A program made the position numbers and the translations under genes. From positions 29,777-93,776 of the forward strand of contig CBDCMH010000013.1 in assembly GCA_965218935.1 (NCBI GenBank): a stretch of 64,000 bases of DNA. The letters are read 5' to 3'. The notes beneath the pieces were generated by a model, which had not been told where the DNA came from, searched no databases, and worked only from the letters and a program-made list of their open reading frames with translations. The DNA is from JADFOI01 sp965218935. GTDB taxonomy: Bacteria > Acidobacteriota > UBA6911 > RPQK01 > JADFOI01. This document shows positions 26,817-35,215 of the stretch, in pieces. Within the stretch, counting starts at the first letter, position 1. The number at the start of each line of letters is the position of its first letter.

Positions 26817-27470
26817 ATGCCCGAGAACGCAATTTTCAGTTACCGCACTTCGGAAACAAAGGTAACCCTTTTTGACCCTCATCATGAGCTTTGGGAAGAG
26901 TGTGAAGCTGCAGCCATTGATCGGTATTGGGACGGGAGATCAGCCCTGCGTGAGAAGGGCCATAACTGGATGAACCTGACCTGCGTCCGTTCCTTGTGGA
27001 ACGAGCAGGCCGTCTTTTTCTACTTTGAATCCTGGTTTGACTCCCTCAACGTTAATCCTGGATGGAGTAAAGAGACTGCAACGGAAGGTCTTTGGAATAA
27101 AGATGTGGTCGAGGTATTTCTAAAACCAGGTGCGGCCGCCAACTACTTCGAAATCGAAGTCGGCCCTCTTGGGCAGTGGGCGGATATGAGAATCGTAGAG
27201 CCTCGCGTGGAGGTAGACCTTGAGTGGAACTCCGATCTTGAGCTGGAAACCTTTTTGAACGAGCATGAATCGATCTGGAGGGTATTTCTGGGATTATCCT
27301 ACGACTCGATTTGGGAAACGCCACCCGAGGTGGGCAAATCCTGGCGAGTGAATCTTTATCGAATCGCCGGGAAAAAGCCTGATCGGGAATATCTGGCCTG
27401 GAGGCCTACCTTCACCGGACAACCTGATTTTCATGTACCCGCTTCCTTTGGCCATCTGATTTTTGTTTAG
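26817..27470 (+). CDS. Carbohydrate-binding family 9-like protein
   Basis: 217 residues from ATG 26817, with no signal peptide. The sequence pattern (VFFYFESWFDS, GLWNKDVVEVFLKPG, NYFEIEVGPLGQWAD, WRVNLYRIAG, EYLAWRPTFTGQPDFHVPASFGHLIF) is that of CBM9-like domains occurring alone in many bacteria. It presumably binds sugar ends or another small ligand; no catalytic motif is seen. The stop codon (TAG) begins TAGTGTCTCGT, a remnant of repeat family A, which also removes any ribosome site for rnhB. Confidence 0.8.
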   Translation: MPENAIFSYRTSETKVTLFDPHHELWEECEAAAIDRYWDGRSALREKGHNWMNLTCVRSLWNEQAVFFYFESWFDSLNVNPGWSKETATEGLWNKDVVEVFLKPGAAANYFEIEVGPLGQWADMRIVEPRVEVDLEWNSDLELETFLNEHESIWRVFLGLSYDSIWETPPEVGKSWRVNLYRIAGKKPDREYLAWRPTFTGQPDFHVPASFGHLIFV

Positions 27471-27479
27471 TGTCTCGTC

Positions 27480-28451
27480 ATGGACCTTGACCCATCCAGA
27501 CTTTCAGTTGCCGAAATCCGAAAGCATTTCCTCGATCAAGAGAGCTCTGCGCCGCCTGGCCTTCTGGCTAAATTGCAAAGGGATCCGCGAGAGGGCGTTC
27601 GCAAGATTTACCACCATTTAAAGACCCGGAGGAAGGGAGAGAAAGAGGAGCGGCGCCGCATCGAGTCCATGCTAAACTTGGAGCGTGTTCTGTGGAACTC
27701 AGGAGTCCAGCATATTGCCGGCGCCGACGAGGTTGGGGTTGGGCCTCTGGCCGGACCGGTGGTCGCCGCTGCGGTTGTTTTTCCTCCCGGCACCTTCATC
27801 GCGGGAGTGAATGATTCCAAGCGCTTGAGCCCCAAGATTCGTCAGAAGGTTGTCCAAGCCATTCGCCAGAAGGCCCTGGGAATTGGGGTTGGATTGGCTG
27901 AGGTTGCCGAAATCGATGAACTCAATGTTTACCATGCCGGCATACTCGCCATGAAACGGGCCGTGGAAAGCCTTCCCCTATGCCCAGACCACCTGCTTGT
28001 GGATGCCAGAGAAATCCCAGGGCTCTCCATACCCCAGAACAAGTTTAGCAAAGGGGACGGCCTCAGCTTTTCGATCGCCGCTGCATCGATTGTGGCTAAA
28101 ACTTACCGGGACCAACTGATGGTCGACCTCGGGCAAACCTATCCCCAATATGGATTTCACCGAAACAAAGGCTACGGTACCAAAGAGCACCAAAAGGCCA
28201 TCCAGGAGCATGGTCCTTCCGTCATCCATCGCAAATCCTTCACCTTCATCCAAGAACTTTGCGGGGAATATTCCGATTTGTTTCACGCGCTGGGGGGAAA
28301 AGCGCGGCGACTCTCTTCAGCAAGAGAAAGGGCCGCCTTGGAAAAGGAATGTGAAGCCGCGGATTCGCAGCTGAGCCGGCGGGAGAGACGCAAACTCAAG
28401 CTGCTCCTGGCCAGAAGTTGGAGCCGCATACAACTCTCGGAGCCCACATGA
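27480..28451 (+). CDS. rnhB: Ribonuclease HII
   Basis: 323 residues; cleaves RNA in RNA-DNA hybrids and starts removal of misincorporated ribonucleotides. The active-site block is GADEVGVGPLAGPVVAAAVV (first Asp-Glu), with VNDSKRLSP, LLVDAREIPG and SIAAASIVAKTYRD completing the DEDD set. The usual GRG ribose-sensing triad reads GVG. There is an N-terminal extension of about 70 residues, as in the Bacillus-type enzymes, and a basic C-terminal tail. No ribosome site precedes the ATG, which may be reached from the CBM9 stop nine bases earlier. Confidence 0.93.
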   Translation: MDLDPSRLSVAEIRKHFLDQESSAPPGLLAKLQRDPREGVRKIYHHLKTRRKGEKEERRRIESMLNLERVLWNSGVQHIAGADEVGVGPLAGPVVAAAVVFPPGTFIAGVNDSKRLSPKIRQKVVQAIRQKALGIGVGLAEVAEIDELNVYHAGILAMKRAVESLPLCPDHLLVDAREIPGLSIPQNKFSKGDGLSFSIAAASIVAKTYRDQLMVDLGQTYPQYGFHRNKGYGTKEHQKAIQEHGPSVIHRKSFTFIQELCGEYSDLFHALGGKARRLSSARERAALEKECEAADSQLSRRERRKLKLLLARSWSRIQLSEPT

Positions 28452-29110
28452 GCGATTCTTATCGGTTCGAGCGGGAGCGCATGGTAGAGCATCAGTTGAA
28501 GAAAAGAGGCATCCACAACGCTCAGCTACTGGAGGCTTTCAAGAGAGTTCCGCGGCACCTGTTCGTTCCCGAAAATCTGAGAGACCAGGCCTATGCAGAC
28601 GGTCCTTTGCCTATTGGGGAAGGGCAAACGATCAGCCAACCCTATATGACCGCCATCATGACCCAATCGGCCCAGGTGGTGCCGGGAAATCGAGTCCTGG
28701 AGATCGGTTCCGGCAGTGGTTATCAGAGTGCCATCCTGGCTGAGCTGGGCGCTGAAGTCTACACCATTGAAAGAATCCCGGAGCTTCTCGAGCGCGCCCG
28801 GCAGGCTCTGCGACATCTCAATTACCCTCGAGTCCATACACGAATGGGGAACGGCACCTTGGGATGGGAGGACGAAGCCCCCTTTGACGTTATTCTCGTC
28901 ACGGCTGGAGCCCCCGAGACTCCCAGGCCACTGCTGGAACAGCTGGTCGTCGGGGGTAGACTGGTGATCCCTCTGGAAGAAGGCTATTCTCAGGTGCTTT
29001 ACGTCGTAAGAAGGAGCAAGGAAGGATTCCACAAGGAACGAGGTGAGCGCTGCACTTTTGTGCCTCTCATTGGTGAGCACGGCTGGAAAAAGGAACCGAA
29101 AGTGCGGTGA
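28448..29110 (+). CDS. pcm: Protein-L-isoaspartate O-methyltransferase
   Basis: 220 residues from ATG 28448, overlapping the rnhB stop (ATGA). Repairs isoaspartyl residues in aged proteins. Motifs: QPYMTAIMTQ (substrate pocket), VLEIGSGSGYQSAILA (SAM motif I), VYTIERIPEL, PFDVILVTAGAPETP and GGRLVIPLE. All are standard for Pcm. The upstream in-frame codons belong to rnhB sequence. Confidence 0.95.
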   Translation: MSDSYRFERERMVEHQLKKRGIHNAQLLEAFKRVPRHLFVPENLRDQAYADGPLPIGEGQTISQPYMTAIMTQSAQVVPGNRVLEIGSGSGYQSAILAELGAEVYTIERIPELLERARQALRHLNYPRVHTRMGNGTLGWEDEAPFDVILVTAGAPETPRPLLEQLVVGGRLVIPLEEGYSQVLYVVRRSKEGFHKERGERCTFVPLIGEHGWKKEPKVR

Positions 29111-29119
29111 GTGACGCTG

Positions 29120-30379
29120 TTAATCCTGTTTCTCTGACGTCTCTAGAGTCGGGATCAGCCCATCTGCCGCCCAGCTGGCCAGCTGGGCTTCCAGCCGGGC
29201 CCCTGTCTGAGAGGTTGGCGTAATCTCCAAAAAACGACGATATTCAGCAGCAGCGAGGATAAAGTCTCCCTTTTGGGCCATGATCCATCCCAGAATATAG
29301 TGGGCTAACGGGTAGTTTTCGGCGGTACTGCTCTTTTGGACCTGCAACACCGACTCTTCGGCAACATCAAGCCTTCCCAAAGAGCTATTGGCCAGCGCAT
29401 GAAAATAGTGGGCTCGGACCAGCTGAGAGTCGAGTTCAAGAGCCTGCCCACTGAACTGAGCGGCCTCTTCCCAGCGCCCCTGATCTATTTCCAACATAGC
29501 CAATGCAATATAGGGATTGGCGTACTCGGGGTCAGCGGACATCGCCTGCTCAAAAGCCTGTCGGGCGGGAGTGCGGTCCTGGAGTTCCAGGCGGACTTCT
29601 CCCAGCAGATGCCAGGCCGCGGCAAACTCAGGATAGATCTTTACAGCCTTCTCGAGTTCTTCGCTGGTCTTCTTAAAGTTGACCTTTTTCTTGCCCAACT
29701 CCTTCAAGGCTTTTTCGTACGCCTTCTTGGCATCTTTGGGAGCGGCCAGGGTTTTTAAGCTGATGGTGGCAGTCTGCGCTCTGGTGGAGCGGTGGAGCAC
29801 AATGACGCCTACGTCAGGGTTGTCCAGAGCTCGTCGTGGGCCCAGGTGAATCTTGTCTGATCGGAAACCTGCCAGCTCCGCCTCTAATTCACAGGCACTG
29901 AGATTGACCGAGTCTCCACGCATCGATCCCAGGGTGTCAGGGAAACCACTGTTGGCACTGCTGCCGCCAGCCATCCCTCCGCCCAGTTGCGAGTAGGTCG
30001 CAGAGGATATCGACGCGTCAATGGGCAACTGGGTATTGACGCCCGAACCTCCAAAGTCGATCTGAAAACCGAAGGAACCTCCGACGGAGGTGTAGACCTG
30101 CTGGATTGTGGTACCCTGGCAAACGAGTCCCACCTGTGTGGGTTCTGCAGGCGGCTCGCCATCGTCCAAGACAACCTTTCCGGAAAGAAACACCGGCCTC
30201 CGAAACTGACGGTTTCCGCGGGGTTGTCCGCTCTGAGAGCTACTCCGGTCACCTGATGAGGGTTCCTGGCCCTGGCCTTGGCCTCCTTGGCCTCCTTGGC
30301 CTTGGCCCGTATCTTGCGCCAGCCCCCAACCCGAAAGCAGGCAAAGGAACATTAGAACAAGAAGCACGCGCTGGCCCAT
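29120..30379 (-). CDS. Exported TPR protein with Gly/Gln-rich N-terminus
   Basis: 419 residues. A signal peptide (LLVLMFLCLLSGWGLAQ) leads into a low-complexity segment of repeated GQGG units (about residues 24-40), then a carboxypeptidase-regulatory-like beta domain (VFLSGKVVLDDGEPPAEP, then VGGSFGFQIDF). A Lys-rich helix and about four TPR units follow (FAAAWHLLGEVRLELQDRTP, NPYIALAMLEIDQGRWEEAA, and so on). This architecture is common among acidobacterial secreted proteins of unknown role. AGGAGG precedes the ATG. Faces pcm tail to tail. Confidence 0.85.
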   Translation of the reverse strand: MGQRVLLVLMFLCLLSGWGLAQDTGQGQGGQGGQGQGQEPSSGDRSSSQSGQPRGNRQFRRPVFLSGKVVLDDGEPPAEPTQVGLVCQGTTIQQVYTSVGGSFGFQIDFGGSGVNTQLPIDASISSATYSQLGGGMAGGSSANSGFPDTLGSMRGDSVNLSACELEAELAGFRSDKIHLGPRRALDNPDVGVIVLHRSTRAQTATISLKTLAAPKDAKKAYEKALKELGKKKVNFKKTSEELEKAVKIYPEFAAAWHLLGEVRLELQDRTPARQAFEQAMSADPEYANPYIALAMLEIDQGRWEEAAQFSGQALELDSQLVRAHYFHALANSSLGRLDVAEESVLQVQKSSTAENYPLAHYILGWIMAQKGDFILAAAEYRRFLEITPTSQTGARLEAQLASWAADGLIPTLETSEKQD

Positions 30380-30801
<422 letters not shown>

Positions 30802-30845
30802 GAATGGCGGCTCACGAAGTGTTCCGAAAGGATGCTGTATTGTAG

Positions 30846-31569
30846 GGTCGGGGGGACTACCTTCAAACCCTGGATGTGACGGACGTGAAAGCGGTGCGCA
30901 ATGGGGCAGCTAAGGCCCAGGTGTGGGTCCTGGAAGCGATGAAGCTGCTTCAGAAGCGCTCGCCCTTCCCTTGGCTGGGGATGGCTTCGGACAACGGCAG
31001 CGAGTTCATCAACAAGCACTTGATTCGTTTTTGTGAGCAGGAAAAGATCAGCTTCAGCCGAACCCGCCCCTCGCGCAAGAATGACAACCCTTATGTGGAG
31101 CAGAAAAACTATTCGGTGGTTCGGCGGGCCGTGGGTTATGCTCGCTACGAGGGAGAGCGAGAACAGGAGCTGGTGAACGAGTTGTACGAGCTGCGACTGC
31201 AGATCAACTTTTTCAAGCCGGTCATGAAGATGGTGGCCAAGCAACGTCGAGGGTCTCGGATCTGGAAAAAGTATGATGTTTGATCTGCGAGTCCCCTGAG
31301 GTGGCGGACAAGATCAAGCGGGAACTGGCCCGAGAGTATGCTCAATCCGGCCCAGCTGGCACGGCAGATCGGCTGGCTTCTCAAAACTCCTGAGCAGAAG
31401 AAACGATGGGAAGCGGGCTGGATGTGAAAATCTTTCTCTTGCTGCAGGCTGCGGGTGTTGGGCAAGGGGTTGCCACTCCTCTGGTTGGTGCTTTTTACCA
31501 ACTTTTTTCCCTTTCGGATGATTCTTAGTGAGGCAACGAATACCCTTTGGAATAGCGTGAGGCAACGGG
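30846..31569 (+). mobile_element. IS element copy 3, 5'-truncated and carrying many small indels
   Basis: Matches the 3' half of the element at 2173-3637 in opposite orientation, from GGTCGGGGGGACTACC to the terminal repeat GTGAGGCAACGGG. Compared with copy 1 I count about nine gaps or small replacements of 1 to 23 nt (for example around 30887, 31188, 31279, 31339, 31380, 31500 and 31556), but no isolated base substitutions. The transposase is dead. It ends nine bases from the stop of the next gene. Confidence 0.85.
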
Positions 31570-31577
31570 ACCGACCA

Positions 31578-32339
31578 TCAAGGGAGTTTTGCTTCAACTT
31601 CCCTGCTCAATCTAAAGCTGAATTTGTGCTCCGGTTGAAATTCGACTTCCTTGCCCTTGGTTGTCAGTACGGTGGCCGTACCGGCTCCACCCCCAACCGC
31701 AGCACCGGCAACGGCTCCCTTTTTGCCGCCGATAATTCCGCCCACTAACGCCCCCACGCCGGCAGCTCCTCCGATCACTGTAGCATCGCGACCCTCGGTG
31801 CCTTCGGCCTGAATGATGATATTGTCAGTCTTGACCCAATAGATTTCTTCCCGGGGTCGAAGTTCCGTCAGGGTAAGGGTCATTTCCGCGCGGCCTTCAA
31901 CCCGGCCTGAGCCTTTTACGGCTAATAGCGTGCCCTAGACTTTTGTTCCTTGCGGAAACGCGACTTTCCCGTTGATTTTCAAATCCCGGTCCAGTATGGC
32001 TGCCAGCTCATCGCCGTCTCTATTGGTCCTAGTGCTAATCGGCTCTGCCAAGCGGACCTCCAGCACAGTGCCCGCAGGGAGCATTCCCGTTTCAGGTTCA
32101 GGAGGGGGTGGCGGCTGAACGGCAGCTGGTTCAGGTTGCAACTCTTCTTGCCAATCAGCTGGCGGGGAAGAAACCGCAGGGCTGGCCTCAGGCTGTGCTT
32201 CTACCGGGGCCGCTGTTTCACCTTCGGCTTGATCCGAAAGGGGTTGCTCTGCCTGCTGTTGGGCCTCCTCTGGAGTCCCGCTGCAGGCAAGGAGGCTGGT
32301 CAACAAAATAATCGAAAGGATGGCCGGATTTCTGAACAT
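31578..32339 (-). pseudogene. Glycine-zipper lipoprotein interrupted by an in-frame amber codon
   Basis: From ATG 32339 (GAGGAG upstream): lipoprotein signal ending LLACSG, a Pro/Glu/Ala-rich linker, then a domain LPAGTVLEVRLAEPISTRTN...FPQGTKV. There the frame meets TAG (31937-31935). The same frame continues GTLLAVKGSGRVEGRAEMTL, then a glycine zipper (GGAAGVGALVGGIIGGKKG) and a C-terminal strand region to 31578. Related acidobacterial envelope proteins run straight through this point, with Lys or Arg at the stop position as I recall them. Either a recent nonsense mutation or readthrough; two polypeptides are otherwise expected. Confidence 0.75.
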
Positions 32340-32401
32340 AGATTTCTCCTCTTCCAATTCACAGTCTAAAGATGCCTTGAGAGGAGACAAGTTTCAAAAG
32401 G

Positions 32402-32448
32402 AGTGTCGTAGGGAGTTCCGGGCCTGTCCCTGAACTCCCTACGACACT
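32402..32448. repeat. Type C hairpin at the end of the LarA-like gene
   Basis: A 17-bp perfect stem (AGTGTCGTAGGGAGTTC at 32402-32418 with 32432-32448) and a 13-nt loop CGGGCCTGTCCCT. The stop codon of the LarA-like gene (32439-32441) lies in the stem, so the hairpin supplies its last codons. It may act as a bidirectional transcription barrier, but there is no U tract. Shares words with the hairpin at 17113-17170. Confidence 0.7.
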
Positions 32449-34013
32449 TCACACAACCATAAGGGGGGCCAGTGGAACTGAGTGATGGACACACTGCTCT
32501 GGCTTAGCTCGGACTGGGCCATCTCGATGGCCTCGGGAAGGCTCTTTGCGGTATCGAATCCAAGGGTGGTGGCGACTTCTTTATCCTTGGCCTTGACCAC
32601 AATGATTTTGCTCAAATACTCCATGGCATAACACCCCCAATACCACATGTAAAAAGGGTGCGCTCCGTGGTAGGCGTAGGAGTTGCGGTAAAGGTCAATG
32701 TAGCGCTCGTTGCAAGCAAATTCCTCTTCATATTTTTCGATCTCGGCGGCCACCTTGGTCTGGGTCAGGATGCGGTCGAAGAACTCGATATAGGAAGGAT
32801 GATGGACGGGATGAAACATGCGATCCAGCGGATGAAAAAGAATCATGACACCGCCTCTGCGAACCAACGGCTTTCCGATATAGAGATTAAAGAGATAACC
32901 CGCCGTCAAATTCACGATCAGCAGAGGGTTCATCATGGAGTTGACGTTATAGGGGCCGATATAGGGAACTCCGGCCAGGAGAACATCGGACTGCCCTTCA
33001 ACCGGCACCACCTGTTGCTTCAACACGTTCTGAAGTGTCTGCCCATGCACCGAGTCGTTGCTTCCCGCCTGGATGCTGGTCATCCCGTAGGGTGCGCGCA
33101 TCTGCATGAAAGCCTTGCGCCTAACAGAAGGAGGGGTCACCGCCAGAACCCCCTTACTAACATGCAAGTTAAGCTTATCGAACAGGTTGAGGTGACGTTC
33201 CTGCTTTTGGAGAAAACTGAAGGCCCTGGGGAAGGTGTTGGTATTCAGCGTGGTTTCGATGTGGAAAATATTGTTGTTCTCTTCAAGGATTTCCCCCATG
33301 CGGCCCAGCACACGATGCAGTTCCGAGCTTGGGGGATGCATGTAGGATTGGGAGTGCATGAGGGCATGGACATTATGGTGATGTTTCAGGCTGCGATAGG
33401 TGGGAAGTCCGGTGAGAATAGATTTGTTTCCGCCGTCCATGCTGGACAGGTTGATGTTGACATAGATCAGAAGATCGGACTGAGCCGCCCGGCCGTTGAT
33501 CTCAACGACCTCACCGTTTTCCGTCTCTCCGAGGTATTCGATGTTTCCCTTATCCTCGGCATCGTGGTTATACAGCCTATCGGGATAAAACTCATCAAAG
33601 ACCTTCGCCCCCACGCAGCGGCGGATTTCCGATCCTGTCATTCTTCGATGTAAGCCCGTTGCTACAATGAGGTGAATGTCCGTGACTCCGCCGCTCGCCA
33701 GCGCTTCCAACACCACTTCCAGGATCAACTGTCGCAGGTCCGGCCTTTGCATCGGGGGCAGGGGCAATGAGAGGTCATCAAAAGCAACCGTCACCTTCAT
33801 CCCTGGCCTCAGCTGTGCTGAGAGGGGTGGGCATCCCAAGGGATTCTCGATGGCTTGCTCCGTAGCAGCCTTGACGTCCGCGATGGCTTCCAAGGGCGGC
33901 GGGGCATAGATAACGCGGGTTCCCTCGGGTACCTCTTCGTATAAAAAGTCTTCCGCGTAGTGGAACAACAGCTTCTCGCCTGGCTTCGTGTAATAAATGG
34001 AATCGTTGCTCAT
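32439..34013 (-). CDS. LarA-like nickel-pincer racemase family protein (DUF2088)
   Basis: 524 residues. The N-terminal DUF2088 part has VTVAFDDLSLPLPP, HLIVATGLHRRMTGSEI and LYNHDAED, and the segment DGGNKSILTGLPTYRSLKHHH carries a Lys in the position of the LarA residue that holds the nickel-pincer cofactor. Family members racemise or epimerise alpha-hydroxy acids. No larB, larC or larE is in the window, so cofactor supply is unknown. It is longer than classic LarA (about 425 residues), with extra C-terminal sequence. Repeat B6 begins 15 bp upstream; no clear ribosome site. Confidence 0.75.
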   Translation of the reverse strand: MSNDSIYYTKPGEKLLFHYAEDFLYEEVPEGTRVIYAPPPLEAIADVKAATEQAIENPLGCPPLSAQLRPGMKVTVAFDDLSLPLPPMQRPDLRQLILEVVLEALASGGVTDIHLIVATGLHRRMTGSEIRRCVGAKVFDEFYPDRLYNHDAEDKGNIEYLGETENGEVVEINGRAAQSDLLIYVNINLSSMDGGNKSILTGLPTYRSLKHHHNVHALMHSQSYMHPPSSELHRVLGRMGEILEENNNIFHIETTLNTNTFPRAFSFLQKQERHLNLFDKLNLHVSKGVLAVTPPSVRRKAFMQMRAPYGMTSIQAGSNDSVHGQTLQNVLKQQVVPVEGQSDVLLAGVPYIGPYNVNSMMNPLLIVNLTAGYLFNLYIGKPLVRRGGVMILFHPLDRMFHPVHHPSYIEFFDRILTQTKVAAEIEKYEEEFACNERYIDLYRNSYAYHGAHPFYMWYWGCYAMEYLSKIIVVKAKDKEVATTLGFDTAKSLPEAIEMAQSELSQSSVSITQFHWPPLWLCEVS

Positions 34014-34027
34014 GGTTTTGTCTCGGT

Positions 34028-34160
34028 TAGCCCGGATTATGCATAGGTTCTCGTTACGAAGTGACGAAAGCGGCGGCCTGGCAAGGCGCGCTCGAGCGCA
34101 AGGCGGGCAGGGCGGATGATTTCGTAGCTGCAGTAGGGAATTTATGCATAACCCGGGCTA
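34028..34160. repeat. Palindromic repeat family B, copy B6 (complete, 133 bp)
   Basis: TAGCCCGGATTATGCATAG at the left; TAGCCCGGGTTATGCATAA in reverse complement at the right; interior with GTTACGAAGTGACGAAAG, GGCAAGGCGCGC and GCAGTAGGGAAT. The IS481 element is inserted at its right edge, the element's last CTA being part of the IS target duplication CTAGC. Confidence 0.85.
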
Positions 34161-35105
34161 GCTGTGCATTCTCATGACATTATTCATAAGGGGAAGTCTG
34201 CTGATAGGAGACAGACCACCCAGGCTCTGATGTTGGCGGTGATGATTATAGAAGTGAAGCCAGGGGCGAAGCCAGCGAAAACGGTGGCCTGAAGTGCGGT
34301 AGGGGAAGCGGTAGGCCCACTCACGGAGGAGAGTCTGGATCAAGCGTTCTGCTTTGCCGTTGGTTTGAGGCCGGTAAGGACGGGTGCGGAGGTGGCGAAG
34401 CCCCAGTTGCTGGCAAAGACCCTGGAAAGCGTGGGAGACATAACAGGAACCGTTATCGGTCAGGACCTGTTCTACCCGGATACCCAGCTTTTGGAACCAG
34501 AGGACGGCTCGGCCGAGAAAAGCCATAGCCGATTGTTTGCGCTCGTCCGGGAGAACTTCGACATAGGCCAATCGAGAGTTATCGTCGATACACACATGGA
34601 CAAACTCCCATCCCACTCCCCGAGCTCGACGCCGTTTATCTCGAGTGATGCGATGCCCCACACCAGCAATCCTGCCCAGTTTTTTGATGTCCAGGTGCAA
34701 CAACTGCCCAGGATGGTCGCGCTCGTAGCGACGAGCGGGCTGTGCAGGCTCCAGGCTCTTCAAGCGTCCCCATCCGGCTTGTTGCAGGATCCGGGCCACG
34801 GTGGAGCGGGCCAGACCCAAACGAGCGGCAATCTCGGCTGCCACCATTCGACGACGGCGAAGACGGTAAATTGCCTCTCGATCCCGCCTCGGGGTCTGCC
34901 GGGCAATCCGAGCGGGTCTGGAAGACCGGTCTTCCAGACCCGCTCGGCCTTGGGCTTGATAACGAGCCAGCCACTTGTAGACGGTCCGCTCACTGATCCC
35001 CACCGACTGAGCCACCTCCTGGACCGATTGTCTTTGCTCTTTCACTCGTCGGATGATCAGTTCTCGACTTCTTGGGCAGGTTCGGGCATTCTGGTGGATG
35101 TCCAT
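34158..35105 (-). CDS. IS481-family transposase
   Basis: 315 residues: paired N-terminal HTHs (SVQEVAQSVGISERTVYKWL and MVAAEIAARLGLARSTVARI), then the rve core with LLHLDIKKLGRI, LTDNGSCYVS and RPQTNGKAERLIQ as the three acidic stations, and FYNHHRQHQSLGG at the end. It appears intact. The final codons AGC TAG run into the target duplication, so stop position depends on the insertion site. Confidence 0.93.
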   Translation of the reverse strand: MDIHQNARTCPRSRELIIRRVKEQRQSVQEVAQSVGISERTVYKWLARYQAQGRAGLEDRSSRPARIARQTPRRDREAIYRLRRRRMVAAEIAARLGLARSTVARILQQAGWGRLKSLEPAQPARRYERDHPGQLLHLDIKKLGRIAGVGHRITRDKRRRARGVGWEFVHVCIDDNSRLAYVEVLPDERKQSAMAFLGRAVLWFQKLGIRVEQVLTDNGSCYVSHAFQGLCQQLGLRHLRTRPYRPQTNGKAERLIQTLLREWAYRFPYRTSGHRFRWLRPWLHFYNHHRQHQSLGGLSPISRLPLMNNVMRMHS

Positions 35106-35210
35106 TCGGGTTCTCCTTTCGGTGCTGATGGTCTAATCTTCCAATCAGCATTGCCGAAAAGACTCGGATGGACAACCCCTTTTACTGAACAACCTGTTGA
35201 GAGTTCACAA
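34163..35210 (-). mobile_element. IS481-family element with CTAGC target duplication
   Basis: Ends TGTGCATTCTCA (left) and, in reverse complement, TTGTGAACTCTCA (right). CTAGC is present on both sides (34158-34162 and 35211-35215). Encodes one transposase whose TAG stop lies in the left target duplication, outside the element. Confidence 0.85.
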
Positions 35211-35215
35211 CTAGC

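Noticed and set aside
32658..33653. 331-codon plus-strand frame
   Set aside because: Antisense to the LarA-like gene; composition typical of a mirror frame.
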